A DNA stretch of 23,409 nt, from positions 1 to 23,409 of the IMG/VR virus record IMGVR_UViG_3300037071_006337. The stretch is one strand, 5' to 3'. Positions 17,277 to 22,979 of the stretch are shown one piece after another; position 1 is the stretch's first letter, and each line of letters begins with the position of its first letter. Below the pieces are notes generated by a model. That model did not search any database. It was not told the origin of the DNA and saw nothing but the letters and a program-made list of their open reading frames with translations. The position numbers and the translations under genes were made by a program. Source of the DNA: a virus.

Positions 17277-17404
17277 GGTTGCCCTGCGATTTTTCAGCAG
17301 GACCGATCCCCTGGCCTTATCCCCGGCTCGGGCCTTCGTCAGCCGGACCCATTGGGTTGCCCGGCGATCTTCGAAAGCGAAACGGGCGCATTATGCGCCC
17401 GTTT
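17277..17404 (-). promoter_or_regulatory. Structured leader upstream of the capsid gene
   Basis: The 192-base gap between scaffold and capsid genes (17,232-17,423) holds a chain of hairpins in the capsid mRNA leader: an 11-bp stem at 17,380-17,404; a bulged 5+4-bp stem at 17,342-17,365 (GCCGG/CCGGC and ACCC/GGGT); a 4-bp GC stem with a 3-base loop at 17,322-17,332; and a 5-bp stem at 17,283-17,301 (CCTGC/GCAGG). A 14-base sequence, ggttgccc[g/t]gcgat, occurs twice with one mismatch (17,277-17,290 and 17,355-17,368), each time overlapping a hairpin. This could control capsid translation, mRNA stability or processing. No clear sigma-70 promoter is visible in it. The function is inferred. Confidence 0.45.
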
Positions 17405-17407
17405 TTT
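17380..17407 (+). terminator. Terminator-like hairpin between scaffold and capsid genes
   Basis: An 11-bp perfect stem (AAACGGGCGCA / TGCGCCCGTTT, loop of 3) is followed on the plus strand by six Ts, so it is a good intrinsic terminator for rightward, antisense transcription. On the minus strand, the gene direction, the stem is followed only by TTTCGCTTTC, a weak U tract, so it could attenuate or act as a processing stem there. Confidence 0.6.
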
Positions 17408-17423
17408 CGGCGGCGCAAACGGC

Positions 17424-18281
17424 CTAGGAGCGGCCGGCCGCGGCGCGCTCGATCAGCTGCACGCGCCGCTGCACCAAGCCCTGGTAGTCCGGGTCGCTCG
17501 GGCTCATCGCCTGCAGGCGCTTCTCGATTTCCTCGACGCGCGCCATGGCCTCCTCGGGCGCGAGCGCATTGCCATTGGGGCGCTTGCCCTGGTTCTGCAA
17601 TTCCGCGGGCTCGTCGCCCAGCGCGCTCATCATCGCGTGCAGCCAGCGCGCCGACCCGGCGTCGATCTTGCCGCCCTTCCACGCCGAGACCAGCGCGGGC
17701 GGCGCGCCATGCATCTCGAGGCGGCGCGCCGTGTCCGCCAGGCGCGGCTCGTACGCCTCGCCCCATTCCGCTTTGAGCTCCGCGGCCGCCGCGTCCGCGG
17801 CCGCGCGCTGCGCCACCGCGGCGTCGACGCGCGACTTGGACATGTCGCCGATGATCTTGTTGAACTGGCGCTTGGTCAGGCCTGCCGCATGCGCGATCGC
17901 CTTGAACTGCTGCGCCTCGCCCGGGTCGAACTCGACGCCGGCGGCCTTGCCATCCGGCACCTCGTACTCCTCGGGCTTGCCCGGGCGGCCGAGCAGCGCG
18001 TAGAACGCACTCGGGTCCTCGCCCTCGGCGGGCAGCGCCGCGACGCCATAGTCCTTGCCCAGCTCCAGGACCTTGGCGCGGAACGCCTTGCGATCCGCAT
18101 CGCCCGCTTCCTTCGACGGCAGGCGCAAGCTGCGGCCGAGCGCGCCTTGCGCCTCGAGGTAGTTCTTGGCCAGCGTCCCGACGTCGGCAATGTCCTTCAG
18201 CGCCGGCGCGGCCTTGACGTCATCGGGCAATCCCGCGCGCCAGTCGGGCGCGGCGGCAGCAGCAGCTTGGGCTTCAGCCAT
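17424..18281 (-). CDS. Capsid scaffold protein (285 aa)
   Basis: A 285-aa, highly charged, Ala-rich, helical-looking protein encoded directly before the capsid gene. It begins with a pattern seen in podophage scaffolds: PDWRAGLPDDVKAAPAL then DVGTLAKNYLEAQGALGRS, followed by a 'KAFRAKVLELGKDYG' segment and later long Ala/Glu/Arg helices (residues about 150-180 and 245-280). Position between portal and capsid genes, composition and size fit a T7 gp9-type scaffold, which fills the procapsid and leaves before DNA packaging. The start (ATG 18281) overlaps the previous gene by eight bases. The gene is very GC-rich. Confidence 0.85.
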   Translation of the reverse strand: MAEAQAAAAAAPDWRAGLPDDVKAAPALKDIADVGTLAKNYLEAQGALGRSLRLPSKEAGDADRKAFRAKVLELGKDYGVAALPAEGEDPSAFYALLGRPGKPEEYEVPDGKAAGVEFDPGEAQQFKAIAHAAGLTKRQFNKIIGDMSKSRVDAAVAQRAAADAAAAELKAEWGEAYEPRLADTARRLEMHGAPPALVSAWKGGKIDAGSARWLHAMMSALGDEPAELQNQGKRPNGNALAPEEAMARVEEIEKRLQAMSPSDPDYQGLVQRRVQLIERAAAGRS

Positions 18282-18504
18282 CGTCTTTCTCCTTTAGCAT
18301 GTCCATCATCTCCTTGATATAGATCAGCACGTCGCGCCCGCCCTCGAGATACGCCGTGTGGTGCGGGTCGCCTTTCTGGTAGCACGACCCGCCGAACTGC
18401 TTTATCAGGATCTTCAGCGCTTCCTCGCCGTCGGGCGTGCCGAACACGCGCGCCACGACCAGCGCCTTGCGCCGCGCCTCTAGCTGGGCGTCCGAGCGCT
18501 TCAT
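18274..18504 (-). CDS. Bbp19-like phage protein (76 aa)
   Basis: A 76-aa protein whose core matches, from memory, the Bbp19-like phage domain named after Bordetella phage BPP-1: VFGTPDGEEALKIL at about 20-33, then KGDPHHTAYLEGGRDVLIYI at about 44-63, i.e. the 'F-x-T-x-x-G-x-x-x-L ... D-x-x-x-T-A-x-x-x-G-x-R' pattern. In BPP-1 the namesake gene also lies in the capsid module close to the portal. Its role in assembly is not established as far as I know. The ATG at 18504 overlaps the stop of the Acb2-like gene as ATGA, and the 3' end overlaps the scaffold start, so the three are probably co-translated. Confidence 0.8.
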   Translation of the reverse strand: MKRSDAQLEARRKALVVARVFGTPDGEEALKILIKQFGGSCYQKGDPHHTAYLEGGRDVLIYIKEMMDMLKEKDDG

Positions 18505-18728
18505 CAGAAAAACGTCGGCCGCGCGATGCTGCGCGTCAGCGCCATCAGCCCCTGCTGGAGCGTCGTCGCGCCGATCGCCACCCAGCGCTGGTCGAGCGCC
18601 GAGTCGTTGCGCAGGCTTTCGACCAGCATGCCCAGCCTGGCGCCCATTTCCTTGACCTCGTTCATCATCGCGATTTCGTTCGGATTGAGCTCGCGATAGC
18701 CCTTGATTTCATGGTGCTGATTCTCCAT
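18504..18728 (-). CDS. acb2: Acb2-like anti-CBASS cyclic-nucleotide sponge (74 aa)
   Basis: The 74-aa product has the two-part signature of the Acb2/Tad1 hairpin family: N-terminal HEIKGYRELNPNEI then MMNEVKEMG (residues 6-29) and C-terminal DQRWVAIGATTLQQGLMALT then RSIARPTFF (46-74). Acb2 proteins bind and sequester cyclic di- and trinucleotide signals made by CBASS, and some relatives bind Thoeris signals, so the effector is not activated. Tyr11 and Lys26, which I recall as ligand-contacting residues in the Pseudomonas phage Acb2, fall at the same numbers here. The loop between the two helices is shorter than in many relatives, which explains the small size. The start has AGGAG six bases upstream, just after the portal stop. 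The gene lies between portal and Bbp19-like genes in the late operon, an odd place for an immune evasion gene unless it is a hitch-hiker or also early-expressed. A purely structural role is the alternative. Confidence 0.85.
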   Translation of the reverse strand: MENQHHEIKGYRELNPNEIAMMNEVKEMGARLGMLVESLRNDSALDQRWVAIGATTLQQGLMALTRSIARPTFF

Positions 18729-18737
18729 GCTCTTCTC

Positions 18738-20441
18738 CTATTGAAGTAATCCTACCTGGCCGCCCTGCGGCGGATCGATGTCCTCGGTGGGCGGCAACTC
18801 GCCCTGCATCTGGCCGGCCTGCGCCATGCTCGCCGCGCCCGCGCCGGCGTCCTTGACCGCCCTGGCGGCCTGCTCCGCCTGCGCCAGCTTCGCCTGCTCC
18901 GCCTGCTGCTGCTCGCGCTGCTGCACCAGTTTCTCGATTTCGCGCTTGGTCCTGAGCAGCTTCGCCGGCACCGCGGTCAGCTTGGCGTGCTCCTGCAGCG
19001 CCTTCGTGGCGTCTATTGCGTCCAGCACGGCGGGCCCGTAAGTCTGCGCCAGGTTCGACGCCAGCCCGAGCTCGCGCTCGATCGCCGCGGCGATGTCCGC
19101 CTTCTGCGCCACCGGCAGCGGCCCCGTATACTCGATGTCAAGGTTCTCGGCGCCCGCCTCCATTATCGCCGCGGGCGGCGGCGGCAGCCGGTTGGCGCGC
19201 CGCAGCAAGTTGAACGTCGTCTGGATCGCCGGCTCCAGCAAGTCCATCTGCAGGCGGCCGAGCGTCGGGCCCAGCACCTTCTGCATCTGCTGCCAGCGCC
19301 TTTCCACTTCCGTCGCGGTCATCGCCGGCGAGTCCTTCATGTCCAGCTTGCTGACCATGTAATACTCGCGGATCATGTCGCGCCGGTTGTTGCGCTCCAT
19401 GTTGACGACGTTCCACTCGGATCCGAACGTCATCGGCGCGATGCTGTCCAGGCTGCGCACGATGGTCAGCCCGCCGGGCTGCAGGTCGACGTCGCCGATG
19501 ACGCCGCGCTCCGTCGCCTTCTGCGGCGGGTCGATGACCTTCTCCAGCGCGTCGAGCGTCAGCGCCTCCTGGCGATTGAGCGCTTGCACGTCGTATATAG
19601 CGACGTGGCTCGGCCCGTGCCCCCACTTGCTGTCGCTGACCTTGGCCCACCTGGCCACGAACACGGGCATCTCGTAGTAGCCGCCCTCCTTGCCGAGCAG
19701 CGCGCCGTCCCTGCGCAGGACGTACTTGTAGCCGAACGGCCTTCTCCTGGGCGGCAGCACGCCCGTCACCGGCTTCCGGTGCCTAGGGAACACGCAGAAT
19801 ATCACCTCGTGGCGCGTCTGCACCGCGGCCGGCCCTCTGGCCAGCTCCTTGAGGTCGTCGGGCAGCGCGTCGCCGAACTTGTCCAGCAGTTGCAGCGGCG
19901 TCCAGCTCAGCAGCCGGTAGAAGTGGCTGATGCGCCCGCTCGCGTCCTCCTCGAAGAAGCACTCCTTGAGCGGCAGCGCCGAGAACACCGCGCCTTGCCA
20001 CTCCTCGCCGCCGCCCAGCGCCTCCTCGAACATGAACGTGGTCGCGAACGTCACCAGGTCGAGGTAGTTCTCGGCAATCTCGTGGCTGAAATTGCTCTCG
20101 TTGAGCGTCTGCCACACCTGCACGCCGCACTCCTCGAGCCACTCGCGGCTGTCCGGGTCGTCGCGCAGCGCCTCGGACCGGAAGCTCAGGCCGAACCACT
20201 GCACGTAGGGGCTCGTCAGGTTGCCGTGCAGGTTCGCGGCGAGGTTCTGGCTCGCCTGCAGCGCCGTGCCGTCGACGACCTGGCTCTTGTCCAGCTCGAC
20301 GCCCTGCTCGCCGCTCGCCGTCCTGAAAAACTCGCCGCGGTAAGGCGCGATATACTGCTCTATTGCGTCCCATCTTTCCTCGGGCGTAGTGCGCTCGCCC
20401 TTCAGGAAGCCGAAGCGCTGCCGTATCAGGTCGTTGTCCAT
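18738..20441 (-). CDS. Portal / head-tail connector protein (567 aa), T7 gp8-like
   Basis: A 567-aa member of the T7-type head-tail connector family. Visible family blocks are: RWDAIEQYIAPYRGEFF (23-39), the QASQNLAANLHGNLTSP block (62-78), SKWGHGPSHVAIYDVQALNR (271-290), IDPPQKATERGVIGDVDLQPGG in pieces (303-324), and MTATEVERRWQQMQKVLGP (374-392), which is the most diagnostic. Residues about 490-540 form a Gln/Ala/Lys-rich coiled coil, and the tail is Pro/Gly-rich. The portal forms the dodecameric DNA gate, works with the terminase and initiates capsid assembly around the scaffold. The ATG at 20441 has AGGAG seven bases upstream, overlapping the TAG stop of the large terminase gene. Confidence 0.93.
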   Translation of the reverse strand: MDNDLIRQRFGFLKGERTTPEERWDAIEQYIAPYRGEFFRTASGEQGVELDKSQVVDGTALQASQNLAANLHGNLTSPYVQWFGLSFRSEALRDDPDSREWLEECGVQVWQTLNESNFSHEIAENYLDLVTFATTFMFEEALGGGEEWQGAVFSALPLKECFFEEDASGRISHFYRLLSWTPLQLLDKFGDALPDDLKELARGPAAVQTRHEVIFCVFPRHRKPVTGVLPPRRRPFGYKYVLRRDGALLGKEGGYYEMPVFVARWAKVSDSKWGHGPSHVAIYDVQALNRQEALTLDALEKVIDPPQKATERGVIGDVDLQPGGLTIVRSLDSIAPMTFGSEWNVVNMERNNRRDMIREYYMVSKLDMKDSPAMTATEVERRWQQMQKVLGPTLGRLQMDLLEPAIQTTFNLLRRANRLPPPPAAIMEAGAENLDIEYTGPLPVAQKADIAAAIERELGLASNLAQTYGPAVLDAIDATKALQEHAKLTAVPAKLLRTKREIEKLVQQREQQQAEQAKLAQAEQAARAVKDAGAGAASMAQAGQMQGELPPTEDIDPPQGGQVGLLQ

Positions 20442-20450
20442 TGCCGTCTC

Positions 20451-21830
20451 CTAGATATTGCGCCAGTCCACCGGCTGCGGCGCGCGCCTGCCGCCCCTCG
20501 CGCGTATTACCCGCGGCTTGTGGCGCAGCATAGCACGACTGTCTTCCGCGCCGCCGCCGAACAGCCCCGGCACATGGCGCACCGCGCCCGTCCGCACGGC
20601 GTCCGCGCCGTGGCTCGCCCAGTCATGCCTGGGCTCGTCGCGCGTCCTCATCAATTTCTCGTCGTAGACCCTGTGGTAGCTTTCCAGTGCGTACGCGCCT
20701 TGCTCGCACAGCTTGCTGTCCATCCACACGCTCGGCAGCAGCCTTCTCACGGCGTTGATCTGCTCCGCGAGCTGGTCTTTGTTCCTCGGCCTCGGCGAAA
20801 CCTCGCTCGGCGCTTTGAACTCGTCCTCCCAGGTCTCCGTGCGCGTGCGCCCGCTCGTCTGGTCGTGCACGTCGCCGTCGTGCGGCAATCTCAGCAGGTC
20901 CAGCCTGTAGCCCCACTGGCGTACTTCCCTGGCTATGCGCGGTATGCCCATGCCCTGGAACTCCGCGTACCTCACGGCGCACAGCTGCATGCCCTTGGGC
21001 TGCATCACCCACACCGCGGTCGCGTCGTTATACCCCAGGTCGAACCACAGCTCCACCGCGTAGTTCGGGTCGTAAGGCACCTCGCAGATCCGCTTCTCTT
21101 TCCTCATCTCCTCCATTTCTTTGCCGTAGTAGCTGCCCGCCGCGCCTGCCGTGAAGCTGCAATAGAACTCCTGCTGTATCAGCTCCTCGCTCATGCCCGC
21201 CCTGCGCTCGACCTCGATGTCCTCCAGGCTGATGTGCCGGGTCTGCTCGGTGCTGAGCAGCTCGCAAAACCAGTCGGGGTTGCTGCACGCCATGTTGTAC
21301 ATGGTATACCCGTGGTTCCTGCCGCGCGGGGTATACAGGAACATGGCCCAGCCGCCGTTCTCCGCCAGGATCGGGCGTATATAATTCCACGCGCCCGGGT
21401 CGGCCAGGCTATACTCGCTGAACACGACCCCGAACGGGTCGCTTCCCACCAGCCGGTTGTAGTTGTCGCTTCCCACGGCGTACCACTTGCTGCCGTTCTT
21501 CAACTCTATTCCCATCTCGGCCTCGTTCTTGGCCTTGACGAGCTCCTTTGGGAACACCCTGTCCACGAGCGGCAGCCCGGTCTGCCGGTCGACGGCGTCC
21601 CATATCACCTTCCGCGCCTGCACGTTGGTCGGCAGCATGTGCCAGTACGCCGCGGGCTTTTCGGCCATCTTCACGCTCGTCACCGCCAGCGCCGTCCTGT
21701 CCTTGCCGGCTCTTCTCGGCCACACGACCGCGGCCCTTCTCAGCGGGTTGACCTTGTTCATCATGGCGCGCCAGAACGGCACCTGGTAAGGCCTTGCGAT
21801 CCAGTTCGCGGGCAGCTGTATCCTTGCCAA
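20451..21830 (-). CDS. Terminase large subunit (ATPase-nuclease, 459 aa)
   Basis: This is the DNA-packaging motor. Counting from the TTG at 21830: arginine-rich Walker A WPRRAGKD at 37-44; Walker B VVFSE with catalytic Glu at 135-139; coupling motif YTPRGRNHGY at 166-175; nuclease acidic residues in FDLGYNDA (Asp264), HDGD (317-320) and HDWASHGADA (402-411). The N-terminal PANWIARPYQ is typical for the start of this family. TTG 21830 is preferred as start because AAGGAG lies six bases before it. An in-frame TTG at 21845 would add five residues but has no such signal. There is no ATG nearby. The 5' end overlaps the open frame of the preceding small-terminase-like gene by a long stretch. The TAG stop overlaps the portal's ribosome-binding site. 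Confidence 0.93.
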   Translation of the reverse strand: MARIQLPANWIARPYQVPFWRAMMNKVNPLRRAAVVWPRRAGKDRTALAVTSVKMAEKPAAYWHMLPTNVQARKVIWDAVDRQTGLPLVDRVFPKELVKAKNEAEMGIELKNGSKWYAVGSDNYNRLVGSDPFGVVFSEYSLADPGAWNYIRPILAENGGWAMFLYTPRGRNHGYTMYNMACSNPDWFCELLSTEQTRHISLEDIEVERRAGMSEELIQQEFYCSFTAGAAGSYYGKEMEEMRKEKRICEVPYDPNYAVELWFDLGYNDATAVWVMQPKGMQLCAVRYAEFQGMGIPRIAREVRQWGYRLDLLRLPHDGDVHDQTSGRTRTETWEDEFKAPSEVSPRPRNKDQLAEQINAVRRLLPSVWMDSKLCEQGAYALESYHRVYDEKLMRTRDEPRHDWASHGADAVRTGAVRHVPGLFGGGAEDSRAMLRHKPRVIRARGGRRAPQPVDWRNI

Positions 21831-22146
21831 TGACTTCTCCTTCAACCGTTATGCCCTTCGTCGGGTCGATCAGCTCGATCTGCAAGGGGCCGCCGTCGCC
21901 GCCCGCCAGCTTTACCGGCAGCGTCCGCAGTTGCGCCTGCAGGAACTCGCCCGGGTGATGCGCCAGGTATTCCACCATGCCCTGGCCGTTGCCCGTGCGC
22001 TTGCTGGCCTCGTCCATGATGTCGAGTATACTCCTGGCCGGGCCTGCCGGCAGCGGGCCCAGCTTCAGTATGCCCGTGTCCGGGTCGTATACCTGGTAGC
22101 GCTGCGGGACGTCGTAGCGCTTCTTCCTCAATGTCTTCTGCCTCAT
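21409..22146 (-). CDS. Small-terminase-like protein; 3' part overlaps terL or is frameshifted
   Basis: From ATG 22146 the first about 105 codons read as a genuine protein: YDVPQRYQVYDPDTGILKLG, SILDIMDEASKRTGNGQGM, VEYLAHHPGEFLQAQLRTLP and GPLQIELIDPTKGI. The DEASKRTG-VEYLA-HPGEFL-LP pattern resembles small proteins, often labelled small terminase, that precede large terminase in podophages. After about 21,840 the same frame stays open to a stop at 21409, but there it runs inside the large terminase gene and becomes Arg/Gly/Ala-rich, typical of a shadow frame. Either the two genes overlap by about 420 bases, or a single-base change has removed the natural stop: the -1 frame has a TGA at 21,842-21,844, right before the large terminase start. 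No Shine-Dalgarno sequence precedes ATG 22146. GTG 22194 is a less likely alternative start. Its expected role is to recognise the packaging site on phage DNA. Confidence 0.6.
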   Translation of the reverse strand: MRQKTLRKKRYDVPQRYQVYDPDTGILKLGPLPAGPARSILDIMDEASKRTGNGQGMVEYLAHHPGEFLQAQLRTLPVKLAGGDGGPLQIELIDPTKGITVEGEVIGKDTAARELDRKALPGAVLARHDEQGQPAEKGRGRVAEKSRQGQDGAGGDEREDGRKARGVLAHAADQRAGAEGDMGRRRPADRAAARGQGVPKGARQGQERGRDGNRVEERQQVVRRGKRQLQPAGGKRPVRGRVQRV

Positions 22147-22153
22147 GCGCCAG

Positions 22154-22183
22154 CTTATAGCACGCCGCCGCTCTTTTACGCAA
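22154..22183 (-). promoter_or_regulatory. Possible extended -10 promoter before the terminase genes
   Basis: On the minus strand TGCTATAAG (22,162-22,154) fits an extended -10 box (TG-n-TATAAT type), with TTGCGT (22,183-22,178) 18 bases upstream as a poor -35. Transcription would begin almost at ATG 22146, giving a leaderless mRNA, which would fit the missing Shine-Dalgarno sequence there. This is a prediction only. Confidence 0.3.
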
Positions 22184-22224
22184 ATCCCCGCCACGCGCGC
22201 GCGCGCGGGTCACATAAGTGCCGG

Positions 22225-22311
22225 GTTACTTCCCAGGTACTGGAGAGTTACCTGTTACTTCCCAGGTACTGGAGAGTTACCTGTTACTTCCCAGGTACTG
22301 GAGAGTTACCT
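22225..22311. repeat. Three exact 29-bp tandem repeats
   Basis: The 29-base unit beginning gttacttcccaggtactg and ending gagagttacct occurs three times head to tail without a mismatch (22,225-22,253; 22,254-22,282; 22,283-22,311), followed by a decayed fourth start (gtttcc). Each unit contains a small inverted repeat (AGGTA/TACCT) and a near-symmetric core CCAGGTACTGG. The sequence cgggaagtag just after the array can pair with the gttacttccc start of a unit. The period is not a multiple of three and there are no spacers, so it is neither coding nor CRISPR. It lies about 80 bp upstream of the terminase genes. Candidate roles are a packaging site, iterons, or an operator array. Confidence 0.95.
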
Positions 22312-22342
22312 GTTTCCTGTCGGGAAGTAGCATAAACCCGGT

Positions 22343-22360
22343 AAAAGGGGCGGTGCGCCC
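22343..22360 (-). terminator. Weak terminator or attenuator in the late leader
   Basis: On the minus strand GGGCG-cac-CGCCC (22,360-22,348) is followed by C and TTTT, so RNA polymerase entering from the divergent promoter region toward the terminase genes would meet a short GC-rich hairpin with a brief U tract. A larger alternative stem with the nearby GGGGGCG is also possible. It is a moderate candidate only. Confidence 0.35.
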
Positions 22361-22390
22361 TTGCGCGCCCCCACCTACCCCCTCGCGCGC

Positions 22391-22461
22391 CTGGACGCGG
22401 AAGGAGCGCGCCCGCGCGTGGGTGCGAGTCACTCCGCGCGCGTCCAGTCACTCCGCACGCG
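22391..22461. repeat. 9-bp inverted repeat and 16-base direct repeat pair
   Basis: CTGGACGCG (22,391-22,399) and CGCGTCCAG (22,439-22,447) are perfect inverted repeats 39 bases apart. Overlapping the right arm, agtcactccgcgcgcg (22,427-22,442) is repeated with one mismatch as agtcactccgcacgcg (22,446-22,461), a 19-base period. These could be binding sites for a phage replication or regulatory protein; nothing shows which. Confidence 0.7.
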
Positions 22462-22551
22462 CGCCACGCACAGTATCCCGCATCTAACTTGATGATTTTT
22501 ATTCTAATTTATAGTACTGTACGAATGTACACCTGAAGTTCGCACGCGAAC

Positions 22552-22631
22552 CGTATAGCTATGTCTATAGTCTTAGTAGTCTAAGAATATAATCAAATCA
22601 ATAGACTACTAAGACTACATAAATATATACT
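22552..22631. promoter_or_regulatory. Perfect 16-bp inverted repeat with flanking promoter-like boxes
   Basis: TAGTCTTAGTAGTCTA (22,568-22,583) and its exact reverse complement (22,602-22,617) surround an 18-base AT-rich centre. Rightward, TAGACT at the inner end of the right arm and TATACT at 22,626-22,631, 18 bases further on, resemble -35 and -10 boxes. Leftward, TATACG on the minus strand (22,557-22,552) lies at nearly the mirror-image distance outside the left arm. This suggests an operator controlling divergent promoters, one toward the late genes and one toward the 93-aa gene. The inverted repeat is certain; the promoter reading is inferred. Confidence 0.5.
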
Positions 22632-22645
22632 TTAACTGTAGGCCA

Positions 22646-22657
22646 ATGCCATGGCAT
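22646..22657. repeat. 12-bp perfect palindrome
   Basis: ATGCCATGGCAT is self-complementary over 12 bases. It lies between the promoter-like TATACT box and the alternating CG tract and could be a dimeric protein site; no function can be shown. Confidence 0.6.
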
Positions 22658-22747
22658 ACGCGCGCGGGCGCGCGGGCGCGCGGCCAGGCGCGCGCGGGTG
22701 CGTGCGCGTAGCGCGTGCGCGCATCCGCGTGCGCGTACGCGCGCGCG
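22658..22747. repeat. CG/TG alternating, Z-DNA-prone tract
   Basis: About 90 bases consist almost only of CG, GC, TG and GT steps. The stretch 22,726-22,747 is 22 bases of strictly alternating pyrimidine-purine, the type of sequence that adopts left-handed DNA under negative supercoiling. It separates the AT-rich inverted-repeat region from the palindrome cluster. It contains no convincing open frame on either strand. Confidence 0.7.
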
Positions 22748-22749
22748 AA

Positions 22750-22905
22750 TGCTGTAAATTTATACAGCACTAACTTGAAATGCGCGCTAAGCGCTTGTTT
22801 TCAAATTAGAAAAAAATAATTTGAACTTTTGCAACTGCGCGCTGTCTAATGTTCTGCAAGCGCAATTTTTTCGCAGCTTGCAAGCATGCGCGCTTAGCGC
22901 ATGCT
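22750..22905. repeat. Cluster of four inverted repeats
   Basis: Four hairpin-capable repeats follow each other: TGCTGTA/TACAGCA (22,750-22,769, loop 6); TTCAAATTA/TAATTTGAA (22,800-22,825, loop gaaaaaaa); a 10-bp palindrome GCTTGCAAGC (22,876-22,885); and AGCATGCGC/GCGCATGCT (22,883-22,905, loop 5). They lie in the presumed leader of the rightward 93-aa gene. No tRNA-like cloverleaf or conserved small RNA is recognisable. They may be protein-binding sites, an origin, or RNA structure. Confidence 0.75.
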
Positions 22906-22979
22906 GCGTAAGACGCGCTGAGCACATATAGCGCGCAGCAAACGCTCTTTCACAATATGGAATCTACCTTGAATGCATT

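Noticed and set aside
17282-17365. Self-cleaving ribozyme in the capsid leader (a CTGACGA as in hammerheads, GGGCAAC as in HDV-like, CCTAACCC as in twister)
   Set aside because: Each is an isolated fragment. The GAAA partner and three-way junction of a hammerhead, the nested pseudoknot of HDV-like ribozymes and the paired internal loops of twister could not be assembled. A covariance-model search would decide.
18987-21833. Very long plus-strand open frame (948 codons) opposite portal and large terminase
   Set aside because: It is antisense to two clear genes, has Arg/His/Leu/Val-rich composition with no family pattern, and lacks a ribosome-binding site. In GC-rich genes the opposite strand often stays open.
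21842-22213. 123-codon frame ending exactly before the large terminase start
   Set aside because: Its position is attractive but its translation is Gly/Arg/His/Pro-rich shadow sequence, while the neighbouring frame from 22146 gives a natural protein. Only its stop may be relevant if a frameshift occurred.
22225-22311. CRISPR array
   Set aside because: The units are directly adjacent with no spacers, and no cas genes are present.
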